This document shows positions 10,092-22,914 of a stretch of 64,000 nt of DNA, piece after piece. Under the pieces are notes generated by a model. The model was not told the DNA's origin and did no database searches. It worked only from the letters and a program-made list of their open reading frames with translations. The translations under genes and the position numbers were made by a program. The stretch's first letter is position 1, and each line of letters opens with the position of its first letter. This DNA comes from Flaveria trinervia. Its lineage: Eukaryota; Streptophyta; Magnoliopsida; Asterales; Asteraceae. The stretch spans positions 45,714,890 through 45,778,889 of the forward strand of contig CM046458.1 in the NCBI GenBank assembly GCA_025506515.1, written 5' to 3'.

Positions 10092-12311
10092 TGTAAGGCC
10101 CTGTTCACGGGACACTTATAGTTGGTCGATCATTGCACATAAAAAATATATTTACATTAACTTCATTAAAACATTGCAGTGGAATCATTAAAACAAAATT
10201 TTCATTTCATTATAAAAGCTTTTGCAAAATAATACATCGTTAACACATTACAAAATACATGTTGCATTACATCATAAAAGCATTATAAAAATGGATGCCA
10301 TCCAAAAAGAGCCAAGTAGCCGCCCCGAGCCATCCTCAACAACCTTTACCTACCAACTGGAAACACATAAAAGTCAGTGGTGCTGAGTGAGTTCTAGTTT
10401 TAAAATAAAACATACATTACTTTCATTAAAACCGTTCTTTACTTTCATATGTGGTCACACATAATACGTACACATAGATAATATCACTATTATCTTCATC
10501 ATTTGTTCATTAATTTTCTTTAAGTACGTCATTATTATTCACTTTCATTACTTTCATTCACATTCATTCATACTTTCTTACTTTCATTCGTATGTTCATT
10601 ACTTTCGATGACATGTACAATACATCGAACATTATGCACGAAGCTGGTTCTGGGCCTGAGGTCTTTCATAGACCTTGAATATTGTGCATGAAGCTGACTC
10701 CAATACCTAAAGGAACTACACTCACCACTTTTCTTTTCTCTTTCATTCCGGATCAATGCCATATGCTATACCCCAAACATGCACGAAACTGGCTCTAGTA
10801 CCTGGGGCAAGCGGCAAGGATCCTATACATATGGTCAATCACAAGGATTGGACCCAGTGTGCATCTTTCTAGGGTAGCTAACCCTCACAGAGTTGAGCTA
10901 ACACCCTTCATTTGGTGTGAACCTCCATACATTTGCTTGCAAGCCTTTTTTACTTTCATTCATTCATTAATGCATGCATTCTTTCATTACGTTCCTCTTT
11001 TTCATTATCTTCCACTTTACGTTACATAATACTTTTCATTTCATTTATTAACATTCAACGTAAAGCCACAGGAAAATAACTATACATAATAAGGAACACC
11101 AACATGATCATACAACATCACCATACAAGGCACATCATACATACATAACATACATCATACATACCATCATGCATAAGCATAAATCATACATCATCATACA
11201 TTTCCTATCACATCATCTTTGACTTCAAAAATTCAACTTACATAACCCTCGGGAACCTCCCAACTCAAAGCCAACTATACACCTTTCCCAAAAAGTCAGA
11301 AAATATTCTAAGTCATTAGGCGCATGAACACTATGCAGGCGCATGGGCACTATGCAGGGGCATGGCATTTCAGACACATGAGGAACACTTAGGCGCATGG
11401 GAAACTTTCAGGCCCATCAGCACTATTGGGGCGCATGAGCAACACTTGGTCAATTTCTTGGCAATTCCTAGGCGCATGAGCACTATGCAGGCGCAAGAGT
11501 GCCTAGGGGCATGAGCAATCTGGCCGTATGAATACTTAGCCAATTTCAGTGCATGAGTACGATTCGAGCGCATGAGGTTTTGGACGCATTGGACACTTAA
11601 GCAGTTATTTTTAGTTGGGAGCATGAGCTACTGTTTGGGTGCATGGGTAAACTATATCACACTTAAACATCATAATTTAGTCCCCAAACATCACCTATCA
11701 TGTTCTAAGCTTAAATCATATATTCTAAGCCTTAGAAACACAATCATAACAACATTAAACACATATATAGCGCAAATCAAACCCCACCCATAACATACAC
11801 ACATACATACATACGGGTATAAACCCAACTTTTATTAAAAGTTCATACATGCATTTCCAGCACCAAAACAATTAAAAACAAGTAAAAAGGGGGTCTTAGA
11901 ACTCACCTTTGCAGCCTTTGGTTATGACTTCTTCAAAAACCCATTTGCAATTGAGTCCAACCGCCTAGAAACCCACCAAAACACACACCCGAACACATAC
12001 AACATACATAAGCATACAACCAAGGATAAAGTCAGTTAAGAAAATCATAAACACACGAATTCTTACCTTGAATTCGAACTTTTGCACTTGTTCTTCAAAA
12101 TACCCGAGAGTTTTCCAGCTTCTCTCTCTAAAATCCAATGACGAGTTAAGTGTGCGACATATGGGCGGCCATACCGCCTTTATTCACCAACTTTTAAACT
12201 TTTGTCCTTTTGTACATCTTTGGACACTCTACTTGAGCTCTATTTCTTTGCTTTCTTTTCCTTAGATTTATTTTTTCCTTCTTTGACTTTCAAACCTAAC
12301 CGGGTGTTACA
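10092..12311 (-). repeat. 3' LTR of G1
   Basis: The LTR is 2220 bp and runs on the plus strand from TGTAAGGCCCTG to GGGTGTTACA. It includes the GCGCATGAGCACTATGCAGG-type array at 11310-11660. It differs from the 5' LTR by scattered substitutions and small indels, so the insertion is not recent. Confidence 0.93.
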
Positions 12312-12326
12312 AGTTCACCCCCCCTT
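12312..12326 (-). promoter_or_regulatory. Polypurine tract of G1
   Basis: The minus strand reads AAGGGGGGGTGAACT immediately before the 3' LTR start. It primes plus-strand synthesis and confirms orientation. Confidence 0.85.
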
Positions 12327-12339
12327 ATATAGGTTTCGT

Positions 12340-13758
12340 CCCTGAAACTGTTATTCCTTAAACAATCGTGGGTAATGATGTCTCATTTCCTCCTCTGTCT
12401 TCCACGTAGACTTAGATCCCTTCCTGTGCTTCCACTCGGATCCCTTCCTGTTCTTCCACTGTACACGCACAAGAGGAACACTTTATTCATTAACATCTTC
12501 TCTTTACGATCAAGGATTGCCACTAGTTGCTCCACGTCATTCATCTACCTCGATATCCTCCAGTGGTACAATCATATCCTCGTCTGCTAAGCACTTTCTC
12601 AAATGAGATACATGGAATGTCGGGTGAATTCCACTTAACTCATCTCGTAACTCTAGTCTATAGGCCACCTCTCCTACTCGATCAATGATTCAGAAAAGCC
12701 CTAGTATCTCGGGCTTAGCTTGCCCCGCTTTCTGAAACGAATGATACCTTTCCAAGGTGAGACCTTCAACATGACACTATCACCCACCTGGAACTCAATC
12801 CGTCTACGTCTCTTATCAGTATACGACCTTTTCCTATCTTTAGCTACTTTCATAAAGGCTCTAATCCTTTCTAGTTTCTCCATCGTAGCCTCGACCACTT
12901 TGACGCTCCCTAAATCTTTAAGACCGATATCACCCCAACACACGGGTGTTCTACATCTCTTCCCGTATAGCATCTCATAAGGGGGCATAACAATGCTCGC
13001 ATGATAATTATTCTTATATAAGAACTCAGCTAACGGTAAGTGGTCATCCCAACTTCCTCCAAAATCAATTACACATGCCTGAAGCATGTCTTCCAGCGTC
13101 TGAATCGTCCTTTCTGACTGACCATCCGTCTGAGGATGATAAGCCCTGCTAATATGTAACCTTGTCCCCATGGCATCATGAAATTTCTTCCAAAATTTAG
13201 ATGTAAACCGGGAGTCACGATCAGACACAATAGACACCGGCACACCATGACAAGTTACAATCTCTATAATGAATAGATCCACAACCTCTCGGATGAATAT
13301 GTCTCGCGGATCGGTAGGAAGTGAGCACTCTTCGTCAAACGATCAACTATCACCCATATAGCATCATATCCTCGCGAGGTACGCGGTAGTTTCATAATAA
13401 AGTCCATGCTGATATGTTCCCACTTCCACTCCGGTATATCCAAGGGTTGGATCTTCCCATACGGCTTCTGATATTTGGCCTTCACTTGTAAACAAGTATG
13501 ACACTTACTCACATACTCTACAACATCACGCTTCATACCCGGCCACTAATAATCTTTCTTCGTGTCTTGGTACATCTTTATAGCACCGGGATGAAGAGAA
13601 TATCGAGTCTTATGAGCTTCATCCATAATCCTTACACGTAGATCCCCATAGCAAGGAATCCACATTTGCCCAAATCGGGTCCTAACACCAAGTGTGTTTT
13701 CACCCAATTCCTCAACCAGGACTCTCATTCTTTTGGAGTTAAGATGATCTTCTTTCAA
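12340..13758 (-). pseudogene. G1 integrase with chromodomain-like tail, broken
   Basis: The integrase inserts the cDNA copy into the genome. From 13758 down are a zinc-binding HHCC remnant (HKTRYSLHPG, then CHTCLQVK) and the DDE catalytic core: Asp in MDFIMKLP, Asp in VSDRDSRF, Glu in DGQSERTIQTL. The GPY/F-like C-terminal region follows (MLKVSPWKG, 12701-13282). Beyond 12690, YRLELRDELSGIHPTFHVSHL and a decayed chromodomain-like end remain. Breaks: stops near 13264 and 13546, and a duplicated ~22 bp segment near 12410-12450 that G2 lacks. Chromodomain tails in this clade are thought to bias insertion towards heterochromatin; that role is family knowledge. Confidence 0.88.
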
Positions 13759-13812
13759 TGCCTTATCTTGAAACTCCTTGACCTACTTCATCACATCAGA
13801 GGTCATGATCAA

Positions 13813-15059
13813 CTAGCATGCCTTTACCCGAATCGGCTCGGGTCTTTCCTTTCGGCTAAGGGCATCCGCCACCATGTTGGCTTTGCTCGGATGGTAATGG
13901 ATCTCGCAATCATAATCCTTTATAAGCTCCAACCATATCCTTTGCCTCATGTTCAAACCTTTCTGCTCGAAAAAATACTTCAAGCTCTTATGGTCAGTGA
14001 ATATAGTGCACTTCGTTCCGTATAAGTAGTACCTCCATATCTTTAACGCAAAGACCACGGCTACTAGCTCCAAATCATGGGTAGGGTAATTAACCTCATG
14101 AACTTTCAACTGTCAGGATGTGTAGGCTATAACCTTTCCTCTCTACATCAACACACATCCCAACCCCGAGTAGGAAGCATCTAAATAAACCACTAAATCT
14201 TCGCTTCCATCGGGCAACTACAAGACAAGAGCTTGAGTCAACCTCACCTTTAACTCCTCGAACACCTTCTCTTGAGCTTGACCCATACAAACTTTACATC
14301 CTTATGAGTCAACTTGGTTACTGGAAAAGCAATCTTAGAGAAGTCTTGAATAAATCTTTTGTAATAGCCCGCCAAACCCAAGAAACTACGGATCTCGGAT
14401 GGCGTCTTTGGTGACTTCCATTGCATCACCGCCTCCACCTTTGCTGGGTCCACCATAATCCCCTTAGGATTCACTACATGACCCAAGAATTGAACCTCGC
14501 ATAACCAGAATGCACACTTGGAGAATTTATCATACAACTTCTCCATTCTCAACATCTTTAACACCTCTCGTATGTGACCAGCATGCTCCTCCTCGCAATT
14601 TGAATAAATCAGGATATCATCAATAAACACAATCAATGATTTATCCAATATCGGCCAACACACTCGATTCATCAAATCCACAAAAGCAGCTGGCGCATTA
14701 GTCAAACCCAAAGACATAACGAGAAACTCGTAGTGTCCATAACGCGTGCGAAAAGCTGTTTTAGGAATATCCTGCTCCTTCACCTTCAACTAATGGTAGG
14801 CAGATCGAAGGTCTATCCTTGAGAACCAATTGGCACCATGGAGCTGATCAAACAGATCATCAATTCTCGGTAACGGGTACCGATTCTTCACTGTCAACTT
14901 GTTCAGCTCACAGTAGTCTATGCACATTCTCATACTACCGTCTTTCTTCTTCACAAATAAGACCGGAGCACCCCAAGGTGAGATACTCAATCTAATGAAC
15001 CCCTTGTCAAGCAACTCTTGTAGTTGCTCCATCAACTCCTTCATCTCGGTCGGAGCCAA
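13813..15059 (-). pseudogene. G1 reverse transcriptase and RNase H, broken
   Basis: This region copies the element RNA into DNA. The RT begins near 15059 (KELMEQLQELLDKGFI, SPWGAPVLFVKKKDGS, RIDLRSAYH) and continues through LGLTNAPAAFVDLMN to the catalytic FIDDILIYS. Thumb and connection follow (FLGHVVNPKGI, FLGLAGYYKRFI). RNase H is at about 13813-14240, with IFTDHKSLKYFF, where the Asp belongs to the active site, and VADALSRKE. A TAG stop at about 14790 replaces the Gln that normally follows AYH, a C-to-T type change. A frameshift near 14250 separates RT from RNase H. All catalytic Asp residues of the RT are present. Confidence 0.9.
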
Positions 15060-15650
15060 CCGATACGACGCCTTAGCAACAGGTTGGGCACCGGTAACAA
15101 GTCAATCTGAAACTCAATCTCGCGGTCAGGTGGCACTCTTGGTAAATCTTTGGGAAACACGTCTGGAGAGTCACACACCACCGGTACGTCAGTCAGTTGC
15201 GGTGCTGGCGTATCCACATCCTTCACATAGGCCAAGTAGGCACTACATCCATGCCTCATGCACTTTCCCACCACCGCCATCAAAATCACTTTCGGGATTG
15301 TCATGACTCGATCACCATAAACCATCACTGAACTCCTGTCAAGCGTGGCCAATCTAATCATCTTCTTGCAACGCACAATAATCGCCTCGTAGTCCGCCAA
15401 CCAATCCATTCCTAGGACTACGTGAAACCAGCCTAAGGTTATCACAAATGGTCTATCGGGAAACTTGTGACCTAATTCCACGTCACAACCTTCTATCCTC
15501 TCGGAAATCCTGGTAGACTTATCTAAGGCAGTTCTACATCGAAGGGCATATCTATATTCTTACTACTAATAGTCAATTTAGCACAGAAAGCAGTAGAAGT
15601 AAACTTTTACTAGCACAAGAATCAAATAACACAGAGGTTAAAGTTTGATT
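15060..15650 (-). pseudogene. G1 aspartic protease region, broken
   Basis: This retropepsin-like region would process the polyprotein. Clear from 15481 down are VVLGMDWLADYEA, then YGDRVMTIPK and FPKDLPRVPPDREIEFQIDL, which leads into the RT. The catalytic DSGAS loop should lie near 15600. Only a decayed DSCASKS-like stretch in another frame is visible, so the active-site Gly is lost. G2 keeps the intact loop at 45362-46015. Confidence 0.75.
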
Positions 15651-15652
15651 TA

Positions 15653-16384
15653 CTAGAAACGTACCTGACACAACATCGGGGTCCGTCCTAGCTCCTCCAG
15701 GGTCATCGTGAATGCTCTGGCACTCGCCCTCTGTCCTTCTCCTCCAGCCTTCTTCACTCCTGAACCTTCAGACCTCGGCTTCTTGCAGTCCCTACTCATG
15801 TGGCCCTCCTTGCGATAATTAAAACACCTCCTAGCCTTACACTCCCTTGCCATGTGTCCAGGCTTCCCACATTTGAAGCACACGTTCAATCCCCACCTAC
15901 ACTCGCTGGTGTGCTCCTTTCCACACTTGCCACACCTCTTCATCCCTGCACCAGATGTGTCCATACGTCGATCATCCACCTGTGCACCTTTATTGCTTGG
16001 AGTAGCCCCGACACGTCCAACCCACTTCACATTCTAATTCTGAGCACCACCACCTTTCTTTCGGACCTTAGCCACCACCACGGTCCTTTCATCATACAAC
16101 ATCCCCACCAAGTCAACCGCCGAGCTAAACGTGCTCGGTCGAGCAGCGATTATATGCCTGAGGACATCTGCTGGCAAGCCGTGGATATATCTCTTGATCT
16201 TTCATGATGAGGGTGTCAGTTGATCTGGCACCAGCTGTGCCATCTCGTTGAGCTTTGTGGTGTATTGTTGATGTGTCATTGTTCCCGCCTCCAGCTGCAG
16301 GAACTCTCTCTCAACTTTGTCCATCTCTAGGTAAGGACAGAACTCCTCAATCACCAACTTCGTCAACTCTGGCCACCTCATTCT
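15653..16384 (-). pseudogene. G1 gag, C-terminal half with zinc knuckles
   Basis: This is the downstream half of gag, after the solo LTR insertion. It begins RMRWPELTKLVIEEF and continues EFLQLEAGTMTHQQYTTK, typical of the Retrotrans_gag domain, up to a TGA at 16202-16204. Reading resumes directly as KIKRYIHGLPADVL. Nucleocapsid follows with CGKCGKEHTSEC and CFKCGKPGHMAREC, a full CX2CX4HX4C knuckle. A third knuckle, CFNYRKEGHMSRDC, has lost its second Cys to Tyr. The TGA is at the same codon as in G2 (46547-46549). Confidence 0.85.
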
Positions 16385-18870
16385 TGTCACACCCCAACCT
16401 TGACGGCGGAAACGTCGAGATGTGAGGGTTAAGATTGTTCACAGCCACATAACGCTATATAAATTGTAAATATTATTATCATAAGTCTTGAAATGGAAAT
16501 TTCAATCATAAGTCTTACACAAGAAATAAGTTCAACATAACATAACATAATGTAACTTTTATTTCATTATCTAGGTCCAAGTCCTAGATTATAGCATGCT
16601 TCAAAAGGATCACTTTAAACTTGAGGTTGACCTGAAACATGATAAAAATAAGAGTCAACTAAAAATAGTTGGTGAGTTTCCAAGGTTTTCATACATAATA
16701 TGAAAAAGAAAGTTACAAGTAGCAATTCATGTCATAGGTTATAAGCTAGTAAGGTTATAGAACACATATCGTTACAACCAAACCTCGACTTGATTACAAG
16801 TATAAAAGATTGGCTAAGTGTATTTGGTTCCCTAGTGCACAAGCACACGGCTCCTAGGAGTCGGCAATACATCGACTTTAGCACCAAATAGGCTTGTCAG
16901 GCCCAAAGATCTAAGACGTCGCCAAGCTAGCAATAGTTAATGATTGTAAACAAACTATGTATCTGATATAATCACTTACAACACACAAATAACCATGACA
17001 AAATATAAAGATGAATTGCAAGTGCATTACAAGTCTCAAACGTTTATAAGTGTACGATGTATAAGTATCATGTTTCACCCCAAAATAGTGTGAAAAATGT
17101 AAAAAGGGGCAAGGAAAACTCACTTGTCAAATAAATATATAATGAAGATTAATAAGAATAAAATATGCCGTTCCAAGATAAAACGTCACAAGGCACCTAA
17201 ATATATAAATATTATAAGATTTAGGTTAATAATAAGATTAACGAGTTAACATGAACTAGGGTATTAGAATTTTGAGGATTTGTATAAAGTTAATAATTTA
17301 TTTATAAAAAAATACTATTTATGAAATTTATAAATTTATTTTTAAGGAAATTGATCTTTGTAAATAACTTGTGATTTCATTTATACAATTATATTTAAAA
17401 TCCATAAATATCATGATAAATCCATAAACATAATATTAATTTAATGTTTTTAAGTATTATATAACAATCTAATAATAAAAATATTTAATTGTTACACTTG
17501 TAAATAATTTTATATTAAAATTTTACAAAGTTTTACAAGAAAAATTTTAAGAAATAATTAGGTGACTTTAAAAATATTTAGGGTTTATAAAATTCATTTT
17601 TATAATTATTATAAGTTTGCTATAATTAATTTAAGGCTAAAAAAAGGTTTTAAAAATATACATGAGGGTGCCCGGGTTCGAACCCGGGACCTCATGTTGA
17701 GAATGCAATGTCTTAACCAATGAACCAAGGCTCTCAGCCGCGGTTCATATTGGTTTCGAATTATTATAACCCGTTTAAAGAAAGTTTCCCCAAATCTTTA
17801 AGAACCCTAATTCCACAATCCTCAAAATTGAACCCGAATTCGTTAATGTAAAAGCTTGTAATCATGGGGCTTTTGTTCCCCATGCTAAAACGAGCATATT
17901 CATGTATGTAAATTACCCGAACAAGTTCGAATTGAAGCAATCCTAATCGAAGAACAAGTCGCGGTCGTAGTACACAATGGATGAGAAATCCCCAATGATA
18001 ATCCAATTAAACTTGCAGATAGCCTCGAATGATGATCCAGATGCGAAGCCCTATGTTGATTTTGGTTCAATTCGTTCGGAGATTGGATTTTGGTAAGGTT
18101 ACAGGTCGCGGAAAAAGAATGAAATTGGATTCGTTGTTTCTGTTTATTCAGGTGCAATTGGGATTGATAGAAGCTTTAGACTACTTAGACGTTCGATTAT
18201 GAATCATTTAATTTGGTTATTATTAAGTTTTAATGGTCGAACGGCTATATGGTTAAAGACGTTCGGTTAATCATTCGATTGGGTTCGTAACCGACATTTA
18301 AACGCAATCAAAGTTCATAAGGGTGTTCGAATCGAGTTCAGGGACGGTTTGGAATAGTTTCAGAATCAAGAAACGGTCGATTTTGGTGGTTTTGGTGCCT
18401 CGCCGGACTTGGCCGGAGTCCGGCCGGCGAGGTCACCGGAAAAACGGGGATGAGAAAGGGGGGGTTTGGATTTTGATAAATTACACCTTTGGTCCCTCAA
18501 CTTTGATTTTCTATTATTTTATGCATAAAGTTTCTATTTCAAGTTTCTAAAATGACAAATTAACCCTCAAACTTAATTTAAGTTTATATTTTAAATATGG
18601 TTAAGTTTAATAACCCTTATAAATTATAAATAACCATATTAAAAGTAATCTTATTATTACTAATACTATTATTCATTATTACTACTTATTATTATATTTA
18701 CTTATGTTAATATTAACATTATATTATTATTTAAACTCAACATTTCATAAAAAAACCCAATTACATAAAGAATAAGCACAAACAACACGCAAGTTTCCAA
18801 AATGACAATAATAACCCTTGTAAGAGTAAACGAAGTTAACTTTTAGTTAACAAAAATACGAGATGTTACA
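16385..18870. mobile_element. Solo LTR nested in G1 gag
   Basis: A 2486 bp sequence runs from TGTCACACCCCAACC to GAGATGTTACA and is flanked by a perfect ATTCT duplication at 16380-16384 and 18871-18875. It has TG...CA ends and no coding domain, and removing it rejoins the gag frame. It looks like another Ty3/Gypsy LTR. By analogy with G1, whose LTR starts TGTAACAC near a 'GAGGGACCAAA' segment, the likely sense is minus, but this is not proven. It contains a 72 bp tRNA-like sequence at 17664-17735. The rest is AT-rich. Confidence 0.92.
17664..17735 (-). other. tRNA-like sequence inside the solo LTR
   Basis: On the minus strand there are 72 bp of tRNA length, from GAGAGCC to GCACCCTC. It contains a perfect box B-like GGTTCGAACCC inside the palindrome CCCGGGTTCGAACCCGGG (17671-17688) and a weak box A-like TGGTTCATTGG. 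The acceptor stem pairs only in part, and the T-loop is six bases because the arm is a perfect palindrome. I therefore read it as a degenerate tRNA-derived segment, not a working tRNA gene. Confidence 0.5.
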
Positions 18871-19467
18871 ATTCTCCCAATAGCCCTGCTTCCCTCAACT
18901 TGAACGATATTGTCCCAACAGCACAAAGCTGAGTCCATAAATGAGCGGGTAGCAAACTTCACCTTCTGGTCTTCCCGACACTTACTGATATCAAGAACAA
19001 CTCCATCTCTCTCACCCATCGGTGAGCAGCAGCAGCAGTGTCATTACCATCAAAAGTAGGGGGCTTGAATCTTTGAAACGCCCCGTAGTTACAGCCTCGT
19101 ACCGCCTCCGGCATAGCCTCTCCTCCTCTTCTTCATCTTCAGAGAAAACCATCTCAATCTCCGGTCTCTCCCGTCCTCCCGAGGACCTATTCCTCTCTCT
19201 TCTTTCTTCTTCCCTTACAGCCTTAATCACTTCAGTCACTACAGATGGTAAGATCGTCTGCATGACCTGATGCACTTCTTCCATAACAGCCTCCTTCACT
19301 AAGGCTCTCAGGTTAGTACTTTCGTCTCCGCCCTATAGATAAGGGTTCTCAGGTTCTTCATGAACCACCTTTTCCAACCTAGGCCTTCCTCTTGTGGCTC
19401 GTGGTTCAGTACCACGTCCATCATAACCTCCACCACATGAATCCTTCGATGATCTACCATCGGCCAT
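18871..19467 (-). pseudogene. G1 gag, N-terminal half
   Basis: The likely start is the ATG at 19465-19467, giving MADGRSSK, which parallels G2 (MWMAAGRSSK). A basic RGRPRLEK segment is followed by an in-frame TAG near 19333. Next come ALVKEAVMEEVHQVMQTIL and an acidic run (FSEDEEEEE), then FKDSSPLLL, where an extra or missing base shifts the frame. The capsid core resumes (DQKVKFATRSFMDSALCCWDN) up to the solo LTR. Same domain order and length as G2 gag. Confidence 0.82.
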
Positions 19468-19803
19468 CCTCTAACACACTATAACATTCAAACACCAACA
19501 CAGTCATTCAAGGGAACAGCTCAGTTTATGTCAAGTATAGTAAGTCCCTAATTAAAGTGGCTAGTTATGATTAGCCACTTACTTTACTCTTCATACCCCA
19601 AGCATTACCTATCCTAACTACATCAGTATCTAAATCTACTAATAGCACATAAACCACATAACATCTGCATGTAATGCTGGTTAAAATTAAGAAAATCCCT
19701 GATGGCACTTAGCTACTCGGATTGGCATCCTTTCCCTTTCCATCCTACTTTTAGTTTAAGTTTAGGTTTATTTTGAAATTTTACTCATTTCACTTAAACT
19801 TTG

Positions 19804-19815
19804 GCTCTGATACCA
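19804..19815 (-). promoter_or_regulatory. Primer binding site, initiator tRNA-Met (G1)
   Basis: The minus strand reads TGGTATCAGAGC, three bases from the 5' LTR edge. Confidence 0.9.
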
Positions 19816-19818
19816 ACT

Positions 19819-22033
19819 TGTAAGGCCCCGTTCCCGGGACACTTACAGCTAGTCGATCATTACACATAAAACATATATTTACATTAACTTCATTAAAACA
19901 TTGCAGCGTAATCATTAAAACAGACATTTCATTTCATTATAAAAGCTTTTGCAAAATAATACATCGTTAACAAATTACAAAATAAATGTTGCATTACATC
20001 ACAAAAGCATTATAAAAATGGATGCCATCCAAAAAGAGACAAGTAGCCGGCCCGTGCCATCATCAGCAACCTATACCTGCTAACTGGAAACACATAAAAG
20101 TCAGCATTGTTGAGTGAGCTCTAGTTGTAAAATCAAAAATACTTTACTTTCATTAAAACCGTTCTTTGCTTTCATATGTGGTCACACATCATACGTACAC
20201 ATAGATAATATCATTATTATCTTCATCATTCGTTCGTTAACTTTTGTTCATTCATCGTACGTCATTATCATTCACTTTCATTACTTTTATTCACATTCAT
20301 TCATACTTTCTTACTTTCATTTGTACATTCATTACTTTTGATGACATGTACAATACCCCGAACATTATGCACGAAGCTGGTTACCCTCATAGACCTCGAA
20401 CATTGTGCACGAAGCTGACTCCCAGTACCTAGGGCAGATACTTTCACCACTTTTCTTTTCTCTTTCATATCGGATCAATGCCATATGCTATACCCCGAAC
20501 ATTGTGCACAAAGCTGGCTCTAGTACCTGGGGCAAGCAGCAAGGATCCCATACATATGGTCAATCACAAGGATTGGACCTACTGTGCATCCTTCTGGGGT
20601 AGCAAACACGCACATAGTTGAGCTAACACCCTTCATTGGGTGTGAACCTCCTTACATTTGCTTGCAAGCCTTTCTTACTTTCATTCATTCATTAATGCAT
20701 GCATTCTTTCATTACGTTCCTCTTTTCATTATCTTCCACTTTACATTACATAATACTTTTCATTTCATTCACTAACATTCAACGTAAAGCCACGGGAAAA
20801 TAACTATACATAATAAGGAACATCAACATGATCATACAACATCACCATACAAGGCACATCATACATACATAACATACATCATACATACCAAGCATAAGCA
20901 TCAATCATACATCATCATACATTGCCCATCACATCATCTTTGACTTCAAAAAGTCAACTTACATAGCCCCTGGGAACCTCCCAAGTCAAAGTCTACTTTA
21001 CACCTTTCCCAAAAAGTCAGAAAATATTCTAAGTCTTTAGACGCATGAACACTATGCAGGGGCATGGGCACTATGCAGACGCATGACCTTTCAAATGCAT
21101 GAGGAACACTTAGGCGCGTGGGAAACTTTCAAGCGCATCAGCACTATTGGGGCGCATAGGCAACACTTAGTCTATTACTGGGCAATTCCTAGGCGTATGA
21201 GCACTATGCAGGTGCATGAATGCCTAGGCGCATGAGCTATCTGGGTGTATGAACACTTATACAATTTCAGCCTATTTCTAGGCACATGAGTACTATTCGG
21301 GCGCATGAGGTTATGGGCGCATGGGACACTTAGGCAGTTATTTCAGTTGGGCGCATGAGCTACTGTTTGGGCGCATGGGCAGACTATATCACACTTAAAC
21401 ATCATAATTCAGTCCCTAAACATCACCTATCATGTTGTAAGCTTAAATCATACATTCTAAGCCTTAGAAACATAATCATAACAACATCAAACACATACAT
21501 AGCCCAAAATCAAACCCTACCCTCAACATACACACATACATACATACGGGTATAAACCTAACTTTTATAAAAAGTTCATACATACATTTTCAGCCCCCAA
21601 AACAGTAAAAACAAGTAAATAGGGGGTCCTAGAACTCACCTTCGCATCCTTTGGTTATGACTTCTTCAAAAACCCATTTGTAATTTACTTCAACCGCCTA
21701 GAAACTCACCAAAACACACACCCAAACACATACAACATACATAAGCATACAATCGAGGATAAAGCCAGTTAAGAACATCATAAACACACGAATTCTGACC
21801 TTGAATTCGTACTTCTACACTTGTGCTTCAAAATACCCGAGAGTTTTTTGTTTTTCTCTCTAAAATTCGATGACAAGTGAAGTGTGCGACATATAGGCTG
21901 CCATACCGCCTTTATTCACCAACTTTTAAACTTTTTTTCCTTTTTGGATATCTGTGGTCCCTCTACTTCTTTTCTTTCTTTTCCTTAGCGTTATTCTTTC
22001 TTTCTTTGACTTTTAAAATAACCGGGTGTTACA
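19819..22033 (-). repeat. 5' LTR of G1
   Basis: The LTR is 2215 bp and runs on the plus strand from TGTAAGGCCCCG to GGGTGTTACA. It contains the GCGCATG array at 21035-21385. Right target duplication CTCCT follows at 22034-22038. Confidence 0.93.
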
Positions 22034-22914
22034 CTCCTTTTCTAGGATACTAGAAACAATAGATATTAGCAAGAGCATGTTAAATAGACACAGTGGTCAT
22101 TTTCCTTTGTCTTTCTTAATTCCATGCTCATGTAAAGTTATAATGAACTGGTTAGTAAAAGATCTCTGTATGGGTGAAGATGGTGGAGTTTGTCTTGACT
22201 TTAAAGCACCAAAGAATATCTCTAGAAGAACAATGCTTGTCTTAGATTGGTTCTATTGTTATAGTTATAGTTGTGAATATTGTTGTTGTTACTACTGTTG
22301 TTGTGGCTGGACAATCCATCTTAGTTTTGGGTATACCATTAACCATGGGTTTCCTCTACTTTTAATGCCTTAGCTCCAACACCATTGCTTGATTTGAATT
22401 TATCTATTTTTTCCTGAATCTAGTTAACCAAATGACTGATTTTTAGGTTCATTGACATTTTCTTGATTCTCTTCAGATTCAACTTCTTTTTCTTTTCTGG
22501 CACCCGCATCATTTTCTTAGTTGTTGTTATCATCATTAAAATTATTGTTCCCAACCCCTTGACTTTGACTAACACCTTCAACTATTGGTCTCAAGCTATG
22601 TAACAAGGCAATTACATAGCCCAAGTTAGCCTCTAATCTCATCACCTTATCATTATAATGATTTAAGCGGTCATCAACTCTATAACATATTTATTAATTG
22701 CAGTAAACTATCTTCTAGGATTGAACTAAAAACCATAGATTTTAGCAGGAACATGCTAAATAGGATCCAATGGTCTTTCTCCTTTTTCTTTGTTTTTGTG
22801 CTCAGGTAAAGTTACAATGAACCAATGAATAAAAGATCTCTTTGTTGGTGAGGATGGTGGAGTTTTTCTTGACTCCAAAGCATCAAACAATATCTCTAGA
22901 ACAACAACGCTTGT
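22034..22914 (-). repeat. Rest of tandem unit A and start of unit B (base layer)
   Basis: Unit A (9884-10091 joined to 22034-22480) is followed by unit B (22481-22914, resuming after C0 at 59416). Taking out G1, the period is about 671-674 bp. Shared markers are GACTTTGACTAACACCTTCAA, AAGATGGTGGAGTTT and CTTGTCTTAGATTG. The minus strand shows broken coding with Asn-rich runs. C0 landed in unit B at the position matching 22236-22240 in unit A. Confidence 0.8.

Larger units (their letters stand above)
10092..22033 (-). mobile_element. Ty3/Gypsy chromovirus G1 (Tekay-like), full-length ends
   Basis: An 11,942 bp element has LTRs of 2220 and 2215 bp. Its ends are TGTAACACCCGG and CCTTACA read on the minus strand. 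It is bounded by a perfect 5 bp duplication, CTCCT, at 10087-10091 and 22034-22038. Order on the minus strand is LTR, initiator-Met primer site, gag, protease, reverse transcriptase, RNase H, integrase, polypurine tract, LTR. This is the Ty3/Gypsy order, and the integrase tail is like that of Tekay/Del chromoviruses. A solo LTR is inserted in gag (16385-18870). Several stops make it non-autonomous. Confidence 0.95.

Noticed and set aside
11310..11660. CRISPR-like array
   Set aside because: The units are degenerate, about 20 bp, with no conserved spacer-repeat alternation, and lie in a plant LTR.
12720..12980. Plus-strand open frames over the G1 and G2 pol regions
   Set aside because: They are antisense shadows of integrase, RT and gag on the minus strand.
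17664..17735. A functional tRNA gene
   Set aside because: The acceptor stem pairs in only about four of seven positions, the anticodon stem is poor and the T-loop is one base short.
22026..22373. Plus-strand 115-residue Cys/Tyr-rich protein
   Set aside because: It is the antisense of an Asn-rich low-complexity stretch in a duplicated repeat unit.
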